Positions 8,620 to 16,428 of a stretch of DNA of 31,202 nt are shown here, in pieces. Positions within the stretch are counted from its first letter, which is position 1; each line of letters begins with the position of its first letter. The notes below the pieces were generated by a model that saw only the letters and a program-made list of their open reading frames with translations, was not told the origin of the DNA and made no database searches. Both the position numbers and the translations under genes were made by a program. Source of the stretch: Brevibacillus sp. (GTDB taxonomy: Bacteria; Bacillota; Bacilli; Brevibacillales; Brevibacillaceae); NCBI GenBank assembly GCA_029240815.1, contig JARDZO010000071.1:1-31202 (forward strand), in the 5' to 3' direction.

Positions 8620-8666
8620 GCGCTCCCCTCACTTTGTGTGTGATTTTCCGTAGCTATAGAATGAAC

Positions 8667-8684
8667 AAGCAACTCCCATGCCAA
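8667..8684 (-). promoter_or_regulatory. Sigma-54 (-24/-12) promoter of the ECF-peptidase operon
   Basis: The minus strand reads TTGGCATGGGAGTTGCTT. The invariant GG (8681-8682) and GC (8669-8670) are separated by exactly 10 bases, and the elements TGGCA and TTGCT match the RpoN consensus TGGCAYG-N4-TTGCW at every position that counts. The expected start of transcription is near 8657, leaving a ~38-base leader with a ribosome site before ecfA1. No competing sigma-A promoter of similar quality is seen here. Confidence 0.85.
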
Positions 8685-8757
8685 ATCAGTATGTTTAAAA
8701 TTTTCAGTTAATTATACGTATGAATCCGATTCAGCTTGTTGCGGGATGCACCATAGA

Positions 8758-8773
8758 TGTTGCAATCGCAACA
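8758..8773. promoter_or_regulatory. Enhancer-type palindrome 1 (UAS)
   Basis: TGTTGCAATCGCAACA is a perfect 6-bp inverted repeat around AATC. Its centre lies about 95 bp upstream of the -12 element, the normal distance for the binding site of a sigma-54 enhancer-binding protein. Confidence 0.75.
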
Positions 8774-8781
8774 ACAACGAT

Positions 8782-8797
8782 CGTTGCACATGCAACA
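8782..8797. promoter_or_regulatory. Enhancer-type palindrome 2 (UAS)
   Basis: CGTTGCACATGCAACA repeats palindrome 1 with a different 4-base centre and one outer mismatch. The two centres are 24 bp apart. A third, degenerate copy (TGTTGC, 5 bases, GCACCA) lies at 8737-8753. Paired sites of this kind are typical for activator oligomers. Confidence 0.72.
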
Positions 8798-9009
8798 ATA
8801 CGTTCACTCGCCTTCTCCATAGCGTCATCCGGTCCATACCCAAAATCTTCGCCGCTTCCACTCGATTTCCCTTTGTATCTGCCAAAACCTTCCTGAATAA
8901 CCTCACCACGCGAATAAGTCGATTGCCTCGCTCGGCCATCTCTGTGATAATCGACGCAACGAGGAGCGGGATGCATACAGGATGACTTGGAAATGGACGT
9001 TGTCATTGG

Positions 9010-9255
9010 TCATTTGCCCGGCTCACCACCTTCAGCCCGATCGAGCATCGTTGTCACTTCGACCGGCGGTTTGCGCGGACGGCGCTTGGTCTTGCGCTTC
9101 TTTTTTCGCAGGACGAATATGGCAGTCATCAGTAAAGCCAGGGTCGCGAGTTGAATCGGCTGTGCCATAGTTGAAACGACCCATCCGCTCATTCCCAGCA
9201 GATGAAAAATGACTGCCAGGTACAAGAGAATCGTCGCCACATTTTGAGCATTCAC
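9010..9255 (-). CDS. Small two-helix membrane protein, unknown function
   Basis: Not recognised. I choose the GTG at 9255 because AAAGGAG ends ~9 bases upstream of it. A GTG three codons earlier would touch the ribosome site. The 81-residue product has two hydrophobic segments (about residues 7-25 and 31-49) followed by a very basic tail (RKKKRKTKRRPRKPP), giving a strong positive-inside signal with the tail in the cytoplasm. It lies between the terminator of the GNAT operon and the activator remnant. It has no clear promoter of its own and could be read from the upstream operon or toward the ECF operon. Confidence 0.65.
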   Translation of the reverse strand: MNAQNVATILLYLAVIFHLLGMSGWVVSTMAQPIQLATLALLMTAIFVLRKKKRKTKRRPRKPPVEVTTMLDRAEGGEPGK

Positions 9256-9287
9256 TACAGCCACTCCTTTCTGGAAGGTGTTTGGAA

Positions 9288-9329
9288 TAAAAAACTCCTA
9301 TGAAGCTCATTGAATAGCTCCACAGGAGT
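9288..9329 (-). terminator. Intrinsic terminator of the nitrilase-GNAT operon
   Basis: A 14-base stem with two mismatches (9294-9307 with 9316-9329) followed on the minus strand by six T. It lies 22 bases after the second acetyltransferase gene. Confidence 0.85.
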
Positions 9330-9350
9330 CGGTTCTTCGGTGAGGTTCGT

Positions 9351-10022
9351 TTAGATCGGCAAAAGTTCCACCGATTCTTTTCCAGACAAGCCCTCTACCA
9401 TATCCAGCCAAGCCTGTGGCTTTTGCGGTAGTACGGAGTAGTAACGCTTGAGGAAAGTAACGATCAGGTCAGCTTCCAATGTCGTTTGCTCTTCGTTGGT
9501 TGGCATGAAGCCCAAATCCAGACCCGTTACAGCTTCCCCGTCATTTTGCCAGGAAGGGTGGACATATGCAATATTTGTTCGCTTGTAGCCCAGATGGGAC
9601 AGAACCTCACGGCGTACAAACGGGTCCATCGGCTTAATGCCGCCAAATGCATGCTCTTCTACACGATAAGGATCGTAGATTTCTGCAAACATGCCGTACA
9701 GTTCTTTGCCGTTTGCCTGTGCCAATGCGTTCAAATCCTTTTGACGCTCTCTGGCAAGAAAACGTCCAACACCTAGCCCCTCGCGTCCTACGATGGTAAA
9801 GTCCGTCATCGCGACGTTCAAGTCCGAATAGTAACGATATTCGGTGGTCCCTACAACTTCTCCTTCGTGTACGGCTACAAATACTCGGATGCCCGGATCT
9901 TCGAGTGGCTCTCTCCACAATTCGTAATCCAGTACTTCCTCGGGAGGAAACACCTCTTGCATCAAGCGGTGCATTTTCGCAAACAGCGGGTTGTCAATAT
10001 GTTGAATACGTACGAATTCCAT
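9351..10022 (-). CDS. GNAT-family acetyltransferase-like protein
   Basis: A 223-residue protein with a GNAT-like fold pattern: helix-rich N-terminus (KMHRLMQEVFPPEE), beta strands with GEVVGTTEYRYY, strand MTDFTIVG and a degenerate acetyl-CoA pyrophosphate loop (REGLGVGRFLARER, resembling R/Q-x-x-G-x-G/A). The substrate is unknown. It is the last gene of the three-gene operon with a nitrilase and a second GNAT, 61 bases after the latter. An extra ~60-residue C-terminal region (GLSGKESVELLPI at the end) goes beyond the core fold. The match to the GNAT loop is clear but the catalytic acid is not. Confidence 0.75.
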   Translation of the reverse strand: MEFVRIQHIDNPLFAKMHRLMQEVFPPEEVLDYELWREPLEDPGIRVFVAVHEGEVVGTTEYRYYSDLNVAMTDFTIVGREGLGVGRFLARERQKDLNALAQANGKELYGMFAEIYDPYRVEEHAFGGIKPMDPFVRREVLSHLGYKRTNIAYVHPSWQNDGEAVTGLDLGFMPTNEEQTTLEADLIVTFLKRYYSVLPQKPQAWLDMVEGLSGKESVELLPI

Positions 10023-10083
10023 GACTGTTAACTCCTCCTCAAAATGATAATCAATTCATTTCAGTGTGAAATCAATGCTCAGA

Positions 10084-10752
10084 CTAGCCGCTCAGAAACG
10101 GATTTTTCCATTCCATCAGGGTGGCGTAATTACGTGATTCTTCATCCTCCAGATAGTTGGCGACGACTCGTACGGGAGTTCGGCCGCACCGCATGAGAAA
10201 GGTAATGACAGGGTCCTTGACTTCCCCTGTTACGACTCGCTCCACATACTCCTCAGGCGTCCATTCATCTGCATAGCGACCATAGCCTGGCATCCGACCT
10301 CCACCAAGCAGTCGCTGCAACCCACGATGCACGACCAATTCATACATGGCCTGCATCATGAGCTGACCAAGTCCGAGCTTGCGATGGCTAGGGCGTATGC
10401 AAATGTCAACGATGTACAAGGTATCTCCTTCAGGCTCATGGTTGCGGATGTAGCCATTGTCGGTGATCTCTTCCCATTTGTGCGCAGGATGGGCGGGATC
10501 AAATGTGACCAGCAATCCAGTCATAGAGCCTGCCAGCACCCCTTCCACCTCGACGCAGATGGCACCTTCCGGGAACAAAATGACGTGGTTCGTCAGTTGC
10601 TCCCGATTCCACCACAGCTCGGATGGGAAGGGTGGTGGAAAGCTTTCTGCCTGAATCTGAATCAACTCGTCAAAGTCCTGCTCTGTGTAGTTGCGTACGA
10701 CTGCCGCGCGCGGCTTGTCCTTTTCAAACACGTACAGTTCTTTTTGGTACAT
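10084..10752 (-). CDS. GNAT acetyltransferase, homologous to the N-terminal half of YhcX
   Basis: The acetyl-CoA loop is RPSHRKLGLGQLMM. The segments KWEEITDNGYIRNHEPEGDT, LGGGRMPGYGRYADEWTPEE and NYATLMEWKNP closely follow the N-terminal domain of Bacillus subtilis YhcX, a GNAT-nitrilase fusion (recognised from memory, not searched). Here the domain is a separate 222-aa protein encoded 24 bases after the nitrilase gene, so the operon order is nitrilase then GNAT, the reverse of the fusion. Probably acts on an amine produced or used by the nitrilase partner (inference). No membrane segments. Confidence 0.85.
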   Translation of the reverse strand: MYQKELYVFEKDKPRAAVVRNYTEQDFDELIQIQAESFPPPFPSELWWNREQLTNHVILFPEGAICVEVEGVLAGSMTGLLVTFDPAHPAHKWEEITDNGYIRNHEPEGDTLYIVDICIRPSHRKLGLGQLMMQAMYELVVHRGLQRLLGGGRMPGYGRYADEWTPEEYVERVVTGEVKDPVITFLMRCGRTPVRVVANYLEDEESRNYATLMEWKNPFLSG

Positions 10753-10776
10753 CCTCGTCCTCCTGCCGAACGACTT

Positions 10777-11640
10777 TTATTTCCAATCGGTGTACAGGTC
10801 AGTACGGCGATCTCGCCAGGTGGTGACTGAGCCTTTTTCCCGCACATCATACAAGAGCTGGATATCCAGGTCAGCCGTGACTAGCATGTCGTTGTTGATT
10901 TCCCCTTCAGCCAGTACACCTCGTGGTGGGAAAGGAACGTCGTTGGGTGTCAGGATGGCAGCTTGTCCAAAATTGGCACGCATGAAATCCACGGTTGGCA
11001 AAGAACCTACCGTACCAGTCAACACGACGTACACCTGATTTTCGATGGTACGCGCATGGCTGGTGTAACGGACGCGATGGAAAGCATGGCGGTCGTCTGT
11101 GCAGGACGGACAGAAGATCACATCAGCTCCGCGTGCCTTGGCAATCCGCACCCATTCAGGAAATTCGATATCGTAGCAAATGATCATCGCTACTTTCCCT
11201 TTATCCGTTTCAAAGATTTGGAGGGAGTCCCCTGCTCCCATATTCCAGCCTTTCACTTCCCAAGGCGTGATGTGGATCTTTTTCTGTTGACCTACGCGAC
11301 CATCAGGATAAAAGAGGAAGGCAGTGTTGTATAGCTTGCCGTTCTCTTCGATAATATGGGTTCCTCCGATGAGGTACATGTCATATTTCGCTGCCAACGA
11401 ACGAAACAGATCAACATATTGCTCCGTAAAGGAAGGCAAAGCCGTAATGGGCAGAGCATTCCCCTGTTCGTCACCAATAGACATCAATTGTGTAGTGAAC
11501 AGCTCAGGGAACAACAGGAATTCGGTATCGTACTCCTGTGCGTTTTTCACGTAGTGCTCTACCTGATGGGCAAATTCGTCGAAACTATGTATGGTATGTA
11601 GATGATACTGCACAGCGGAAACACGCATTTTCATGGCCAC
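10777..11640 (-). CDS. Carbon-nitrogen hydrolase (nitrilase superfamily), homologous to the C-terminal half of YhcX
   Basis: Amidase-type member of the nitrilase superfamily. The catalytic triad is visible: Glu46 in FLLFPELF, Lys121 in QKKIHIT and Cys155 in IICYDIEFPE. The phrases SFDEFAHQVEHYV, LFTTQLMS and DRRTDLY match the C-terminal domain of B. subtilis YhcX. Cytoplasmic, 287 aa, normal length. The GTG at 11640 has AAGGAG 4 bases upstream. An ATG two codons later (10-base spacing) is equally possible. First gene of the nitrilase-GNAT-GNAT operon with its own promoter. It likely hydrolyses a small amide, freeing ammonia or an amine. Confidence 0.93.
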   Translation of the reverse strand: MAMKMRVSAVQYHLHTIHSFDEFAHQVEHYVKNAQEYDTEFLLFPELFTTQLMSIGDEQGNALPITALPSFTEQYVDLFRSLAAKYDMYLIGGTHIIEENGKLYNTAFLFYPDGRVGQQKKIHITPWEVKGWNMGAGDSLQIFETDKGKVAMIICYDIEFPEWVRIAKARGADVIFCPSCTDDRHAFHRVRYTSHARTIENQVYVVLTGTVGSLPTVDFMRANFGQAAILTPNDVPFPPRGVLAEGEINNDMLVTADLDIQLLYDVREKGSVTTWRDRRTDLYTDWK

Positions 11641-11668
11641 TACACTCCTTCTTTTCTTGTATGACTAA

Positions 11669-11697
11669 AATATAGCAAAAAGCTACCATAATGTCTC
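11669..11697 (-). promoter_or_regulatory. Sigma-A-like promoter of the nitrilase operon
   Basis: Minus strand GAGACA (11692-11697), 17-base spacer, TATATT (11669-11674). Four of six and five of six consensus bases. It lies between the upstream operon's terminator and the nitrilase ribosome site. Confidence 0.5.
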
Positions 11698-11710
11698 GCT
11701 TATGAGTGAA

Positions 11711-11746
11711 CAAAAAATCACCCACCTTTTCGATAAGATGGGTGAA
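11711..11746 (-). terminator. Intrinsic terminator of the symporter-amidohydrolase-carbamoylase operon
   Basis: Stem TCACCCAxCTT/AAGxTGGGTGA (11718-11728 with 11735-11745) followed on the minus strand by six T, 12 bases after the carbamoylase stop. Confidence 0.87.
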
Positions 11747-11757
11747 ATGCTCTTTGA

Positions 11758-13020
11758 TTATTTCACAGGATTTGTCATACGCAAGACTGTTTTGTACAAC
11801 AGCTCCGTCCCTAGCGCTACGTCCTCATATGTGGCGAATTCCTGCGGGTTATGGCTGATCCCGTCTTTGCACCGGACAAAAATCATCCCGTAATCACATA
11901 CGTACGACAAGGCCAATGCATCATGGAAAGGCCCGCTCATCAGTTCGCGAGCGTCGATTCCCATCGCTTTGCTCTCTTCGCGGATGATGTCTTTGATCCA
12001 TGCTGCACAATAGCGCGGATCACTGTTCGTATCCTCAGTGATCGTGTATTGCAAACCGCCCTCCATCGCCGCCAGTTCGATTACTTCACGCAAAGAATTC
12101 TCGCGCTCGTTCCGGCGCTCCAGATCAATATCTCGCAGATCGACCGTGAAACGCACTCGCTCTGGAATGATATTGCGCGAATCCGGAAACACCTCGAGAT
12201 GTCCAACGGTTCCGACTGTAGGCGCTGCAGGGTCAAGCTTTGCCAGCTCATTGACTGCCATAATCACTTTGGCAGCCCCCAGCAGGGCATCCTGACGCAT
12301 ATTCATGGGAACTGAGCCCGCATGACCTGCAAAGCCTGTCATCTCCACTGTCCACCACAGCGGCCCGGAAATGGCGGATACAATGCCGATCGCTTCACCT
12401 GCCCGATCGAGAATAGGCCCTTGTTCGATATGCAGCTCCAGGAATGCGCCAATGCTGCCCTCCGGGTACACGGAAGCTTCTAGACCATCAGGATCACACC
12501 CAAACTCGAGCAATGCCTGCCTGCGAGTCACCCCGTTCTTGTCCGTACGCTCCAGCTCCCCTGGTTCCAGGCGATTCAGAATGCCCCGAGAACCAAACAA
12601 TCCTTTTTGAAAGCGGCAACCTTCCTCATCACAAAACGCGATCACTTCCACACTTTGTTCTGGTATGAGACCTTGTTCCGTCATGGTCTGCAATACCTCA
12701 AGTGCGCCCAAGACCCCAATCACGCCATCATACTGCCCGCCGTACGGTTGCGAATCGATATGCGAGCCGACTAATAGGAGTGGCGCATCCAGGTTGCGCC
12801 CGTTCATTCTGCCGATCAAATTGCCAAAGTTATCGACACGCGTCTGAAGACCTGCTTCATCCATCCAGCTACGAACCAAATCCACTCCAGACCGATCCTC
12901 CGATGACAAAGCCAAGCGACATACTCCTGTCTCACCTATTTTCCCGATCAGCGCCAAGTCCTGAATCCGTTTTTGCAGCCGATCCTGATTTATCGTGAGA
13001 GTCCTCGCTTTTACGTTCAA
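11758..13020 (-). CDS. Zn-dependent amidase of the hydantoinase/carbamoylase (M20) family
   Basis: Belongs to the group of N-carbamoyl-L-amino acid hydrolases, allantoate amidohydrolases and beta-ureidopropionases. Metal-site motifs: VGSHIDSQPYGGQYDG, FCDEEGCRF, LELHIEQGP and the C-terminal SGPFHDALALS. Length 420 aa is typical. The start is TTG at 13020, with AGGAGG inside the end of the preceding gene and a four-base TTGA overlap with its stop, so translation is coupled. The product would release ammonia and CO2, or an amine, from a carbamoyl or acyl-amide compound. Which of the family's substrates applies cannot be decided. The PucR regulator and amidohydrolase point to a ureide, hydantoin or related nitrogen source (inference). 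Confidence 0.92.
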   Translation of the reverse strand: MNVKARTLTINQDRLQKRIQDLALIGKIGETGVCRLALSSEDRSGVDLVRSWMDEAGLQTRVDNFGNLIGRMNGRNLDAPLLLVGSHIDSQPYGGQYDGVIGVLGALEVLQTMTEQGLIPEQSVEVIAFCDEEGCRFQKGLFGSRGILNRLEPGELERTDKNGVTRRQALLEFGCDPDGLEASVYPEGSIGAFLELHIEQGPILDRAGEAIGIVSAISGPLWWTVEMTGFAGHAGSVPMNMRQDALLGAAKVIMAVNELAKLDPAAPTVGTVGHLEVFPDSRNIIPERVRFTVDLRDIDLERRNERENSLREVIELAAMEGGLQYTITEDTNSDPRYCAAWIKDIIREESKAMGIDARELMSGPFHDALALSYVCDYGMIFVRCKDGISHNPQEFATYEDVALGTELLYKTVLRMTNPVK

Positions 13021-14639
13021 GACTGCATGACCTCCTCGTCTTGTTTTTGATAGACTAGCTCTCCGTCAATCATGGTCAATTCCACATGCAAATCCTTGAT
13101 TTTGTCTGTCGGCGTATCGAGAATGCATCCATCGAGCACGATCAGATCTGCCAATTTACCGATCTCGATGCTCCCCTTCACCCCTTCCTCAAAACTGGCG
13201 TACGCTCCGTTCCAGGTAAACATTCGGATCGCTTCCATGACACTTACCCGTTGATTGATACCGACTTCCTGGCCCGTCTTACTCAAACGGTTGACAGCAG
13301 CATGTATTCCGATCAGAGGCTGGAAGTTCGTAACGGGGCTATCAGATGCTCCAGCTGCAATGATGCCGTTGTCGATCTGATCTTTCGCAGGGAACATGTG
13401 TCCGACTCGCTTCCCGATGTTTTTGACGTAGGTATCCCCATAATCGTAAATAAACGCGGGGTTGGGAATCGGCACCACTCCAATTTGCGCCATCCGTTCG
13501 ATCAGATCAGGAGCAGACACACCCGCATGCTCAATCCGATGTCGGTGATTTTCACGAGGATGAGCAGTCAGTGCCGCTTCATAGCAGTTCAGCAGCATCT
13601 CAATCGCCCGGTCGCCCTGAGCATGTGCGGTAATCTGGAAGCCCTTTGCATGTGCCTCTCCCAAAATCGTATTCAACTCGTCCTGTTCATAGTAGAGAAT
13701 TCCGCTGTCATCCGGCCGGCTGTCGAATGGTTCTCTCATCGCCATGGTTGGTGCAATGCTGGCACCGTCCGTAAACACCTTGGCTGGACCTATCCGAAAG
13801 CGTTCGTCCCCTGTACCGGTTACGATACCCGCATCGATCATCTTGCGGACGAAATCTTCCGACTGATTGAGCGCGCAAATCATTGCGTATATTCTTACTT
13901 TTACATCCCCTTCTTGCACTGCCTTTTGCATCGCCCGATAGTTCTCAGGTCCATAGCCACCTGCGTCATGTACACTCGTGATGCCGTGTGCGACAAAGTC
14001 TTCTGATGCCAGACGCAGCCCTTGCTTGTATTCCGCATCGGTAAAGGCAGCGAGTTCAAACATCTTCATATGCGCTGTTTCTACCAGAAACCCTGTCAGC
14101 TCACCACTGCCATCTCGATCGATTCTTCCTCCCTGCGGGTCAGGCGTATCCCGGTCATATTTTGCGATCTCCATCGCCACGCTGTTCGCAATCGAATGAT
14201 GTGCGCATGTCCGCATGACGAATATCGGGTGCTCCGTTGAAACCTCATCCAGTTCTGCGATCGACGGATAGCGTTTCTCCATCATGAGACTTTCGTCAAA
14301 GCCGCATGCCCTGACCCACTGACCAGCTGGTGTCTGCTGTACCTGTTCCTTGAGAGCATCGAGCAAGTCGCTGATCGAAGTGATCGACCGCGCTTTGCAA
14401 TCGATTCCGAGCTTGTTTGTGCCATAGATGGTAATGTGCAAGTGCGCATCGATAAAACCGGGAAGCAGGCTCTTTCCTTGCAAATCAATCACCTTGGTCT
14501 GGGCGGTAATCCATTGCTCCACTTCTGCGTTGGTACCTACTCCAACTATACGGTTAGCTTTGACGGCGACTGCCTCTACTACAGAATTGTCTGCATCCAC
14601 CGTAATAACCTGTCCATTAAGAAACACTGTATCTGCCAT
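13017..14639 (-). CDS. YtcJ-like metal-dependent amidohydrolase
   Basis: Amidohydrolase-superfamily TIM-barrel enzyme of the YtcJ/NfdA branch (long-chain or formamide hydrolases, substrates mostly unknown). N-terminal beta-sandwich MADTVFLNGQVITVDADNSV, then PGFIDAHLHIT (metal HxH), ITAHAQGDRAIEM, HRIEHAGV and the C-terminal AASDSPV (metal Asp). I place the start at the ATG at 14639, where AAGGAGG sits 7 bases upstream, rather than 14 codons earlier. The 540-aa length is normal. It lies 42 bases after the symporter gene and overlaps the carbamoylase gene, so all three are one unit: import, ring or amide opening, then amide release. Confidence 0.93.
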   Translation of the reverse strand: MADTVFLNGQVITVDADNSVVEAVAVKANRIVGVGTNAEVEQWITAQTKVIDLQGKSLLPGFIDAHLHITIYGTNKLGIDCKARSITSISDLLDALKEQVQQTPAGQWVRACGFDESLMMEKRYPSIAELDEVSTEHPIFVMRTCAHHSIANSVAMEIAKYDRDTPDPQGGRIDRDGSGELTGFLVETAHMKMFELAAFTDAEYKQGLRLASEDFVAHGITSVHDAGGYGPENYRAMQKAVQEGDVKVRIYAMICALNQSEDFVRKMIDAGIVTGTGDERFRIGPAKVFTDGASIAPTMAMREPFDSRPDDSGILYYEQDELNTILGEAHAKGFQITAHAQGDRAIEMLLNCYEAALTAHPRENHRHRIEHAGVSAPDLIERMAQIGVVPIPNPAFIYDYGDTYVKNIGKRVGHMFPAKDQIDNGIIAAGASDSPVTNFQPLIGIHAAVNRLSKTGQEVGINQRVSVMEAIRMFTWNGAYASFEEGVKGSIEIGKLADLIVLDGCILDTPTDKIKDLHVELTMIDGELVYQKQDEEVMQS

Positions 14640-14681
14640 GTGATTGCCTCCTTCTTTCCTTTCAAATGTCTGTCGCTTCAT

Positions 14682-16172
14682 TTAAATCGTAGATGATCCC
14701 TCTGTATTTGCCGTCTGTCGGCTCGATGCGAGCATGATTCGGGTCACGAAAGTCACTCCAAACATCACGATGATATTCACGAGCAAGGCAACGACTCCGA
14801 CGTTCAAATCTTTCATTGCGGATGGCCAGTCGGGAAACACGGCAGCAATCGTCACTTTGGAAACCGTGACATACGCAACCATCAGCACACCTGCTAAAAT
14901 TCCAGCGAAGGCTCCGTATTTATTCACCCACGGCTGTGGCCGGAGACTGAACAGCAAGGCTGGGAATAACTGCGTGACCAAGCTATAGCCCATCAACAGC
15001 AACGTAACGAGCGTATCCCCTCCACTCAACGTAAAGTACAACGCGATCAGCGATATGACGGGAACCAGCAATTTGGCCACACGGGCAATACGTCCTTCTG
15101 TAGCATCAGGAGCCATCACTTTATAGACGTTCTTTGCCAGAAGGGTAGCCGCTGTCATCAGGAGCATCGAGCCCGGTACGAGTGCAGTCAGCAATCCAGC
15201 CGCACCAATAACGCCCACGATCCATGGATCAAACGTTTGTAAGGACAACCGCAGCAAGGAAAGGTCGCCATCCGCCCCTTTCAGTCCTGGGACTTGCAAG
15301 ATCGCCGTAAAGCCAACGAAGAACACGAACAGGAGCATAATCGTATACAGTGGCAGCATCACCGTGTTTTTACGAAACACATTGGCGTTTTTCGCGGAAA
15401 AGACTGAGCCAAAGGTATGCGGCCACATGTAAAAACCAAATACCGTGATCAACACCGTAGAGATGTACCAGGAAACACTCAAGCCTTCATCCGGAAACGT
15501 CAGGAACCCCGGATTGGCGGATTCAACTGCTTCAAACATAGGCTGGATCCCGCCGTAATAGTGATACGGCAAATACAGACCCATAAAGACAACGACGATG
15601 AAGATCAAAATATCTTTGATGGCAGCGGTCCACGCTGAACCATGAATGCCCGAAATCATGACGTAGATCGTGACAGCGATCACACCCATCCATACGGCTA
15701 CTGTTGGAGTTATCGAACCATATGATGCTTCGGAGACGATGATGCCAAGGCCTTTAAACTGTAAGACCAGATAGGGAATGATTGCGATGACACCTACTGC
15801 CGCAACCAATATACCGAGAATCGGGCTGTTGTATTTACTGACAAAAAAATCGGATTGAGACACGAGTCTATGCTGCTTGGCATAGCGCCAGATCGGCGGC
15901 AAGAGCCAGTAGGAAATCACGTAAGCAAGAGCAATATAGGACAGGACGTAATAGGAAGGTGCGCCTTTGGAGTAAGCCCAGCCACTGCCGCCAAGGAACG
16001 TAAAGGTGGTGTAAATCTCACCAGCTACGAGCAGAAAAATGAAGATGGAACCAAATCCTCTGCCACCAACGGTCCACTGCTCCATATTCATGTCTTTTCC
16101 CTTTTGAGCACGAATGCCTGAGTAAATCGCCAACAGGAGAACGGCAAAAATGATGATCAAGGCTATATTCAT
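14682..16172 (-). CDS. Sodium:solute symporter (SSS family, YhjB-like)
   Basis: Membrane transporter of ~496 aa with about 13 hydrophobic segments. The segment EIYTTFTFLGGSGWAYSKGA and the ALVPGSMLLMTAATLLAKN stretch are characteristic of sodium-coupled SSS symporters. The start is the ATG at 16172, preceded by GAGGAG. The 30 residues upstream in frame look unlike a membrane-protein N-terminus. Its start overlaps the DUF3311 gene's stop (ATGA), a pairing known from B. subtilis yhjC-yhjB. It presumably imports the substrate of the amidohydrolase and carbamoylase that follow. Confidence 0.93.
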   Translation of the reverse strand: MNIALIIIFAVLLLAIYSGIRAQKGKDMNMEQWTVGGRGFGSIFIFLLVAGEIYTTFTFLGGSGWAYSKGAPSYYVLSYIALAYVISYWLLPPIWRYAKQHRLVSQSDFFVSKYNSPILGILVAAVGVIAIIPYLVLQFKGLGIIVSEASYGSITPTVAVWMGVIAVTIYVMISGIHGSAWTAAIKDILIFIVVVFMGLYLPYHYYGGIQPMFEAVESANPGFLTFPDEGLSVSWYISTVLITVFGFYMWPHTFGSVFSAKNANVFRKNTVMLPLYTIMLLFVFFVGFTAILQVPGLKGADGDLSLLRLSLQTFDPWIVGVIGAAGLLTALVPGSMLLMTAATLLAKNVYKVMAPDATEGRIARVAKLLVPVISLIALYFTLSGGDTLVTLLLMGYSLVTQLFPALLFSLRPQPWVNKYGAFAGILAGVLMVAYVTVSKVTIAAVFPDWPSAMKDLNVGVVALLVNIIVMFGVTFVTRIMLASSRQTANTEGSSTI

Positions 16173-16372
16173 CCGTTGTTCTCCTCCTCTCGCGTAGCGG
16201 GATCCAATCGGTTCACAATTGCCATGATGACCGAAGTCAGAACGACCCACAGCACGATCCAAAACAGGACAAATGGCATACCAAGCACATACGGCTCTAC
16301 TTGATTGACGAAAGGTATGCCTCCTAGCATCCCGATGAACGGAAGTACGCCCAGCCAGTCTCTAGCTTTCAT
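16169..16372 (-). CDS. DUF3311 small membrane protein, symporter partner (YhjC-like)
   Basis: 67-residue protein with two hydrophobic segments: GVLPFIGMLGGIPFVN and LGMPFVLFWIVLWVVLTSVIMAIV, then a charged tail. This is the DUF3311 pattern, typically encoded just before an SSS symporter and thought to be an accessory subunit. The start is the ATG at 16372 with AGGGGG 7 bases upstream. An in-frame ATG 14 codons earlier lacks a ribosome site. First gene of the four-gene operon. Coupled to the symporter by a four-base overlap. Confidence 0.85.
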   Translation of the reverse strand: MKARDWLGVLPFIGMLGGIPFVNQVEPYVLGMPFVLFWIVLWVVLTSVIMAIVNRLDPATREEENNG

Positions 16373-16428
16373 GCAAATCCCCCTGTTTTGTTCAATTTGT
16401 CCCATTGCAGCCATACCATCAGGACATG

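Larger units (their letters stand above)
8712..8939 (-). pseudogene. Remnant of a sigma-54 enhancer-binding protein (Fis-type HTH only)
   Basis: The frame encodes LADTKGNRVEAAKILGMDRM followed by TLWRRR, which is the C-terminal Fis-type helix-turn-helix of NtrC-family activators (compare the usual GNK..AA.LLGI.R.TLWRR). No AAA+ domain, GAFTGA motif or receiver domain precedes it. The frame is stopped at 9003-9005 and a different gene lies upstream. Beyond LWRRR (base ~8802) the frame runs through the palindromes and is unlikely to be protein. I read it as the 3' end of an activator gene that once sat directly upstream of the operon it controlled and was then lost by deletion. A tiny functional DNA-binding protein is a less likely alternative. 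Confidence 0.6.

Noticed and set aside
8754..8797. The TTGC/GCAA palindromes as a CRISPR-like or mobile repeat
   Set aside because: Only two good copies, with spacing and position expected for enhancer-binding-protein sites. No spacers or cas genes are present.
8731..9006. 91-codon minus-strand frame over the activator remnant
   Set aside because: It runs in another frame than the Fis-type HTH, has no family pattern and lacks a ribosome site.
13086..14006. 306-codon plus-strand frame opposite the amidohydrolase
   Set aside because: Shadow frame: no ribosome site, no domain pattern, low-complexity composition, and the minus-strand gene is certain.
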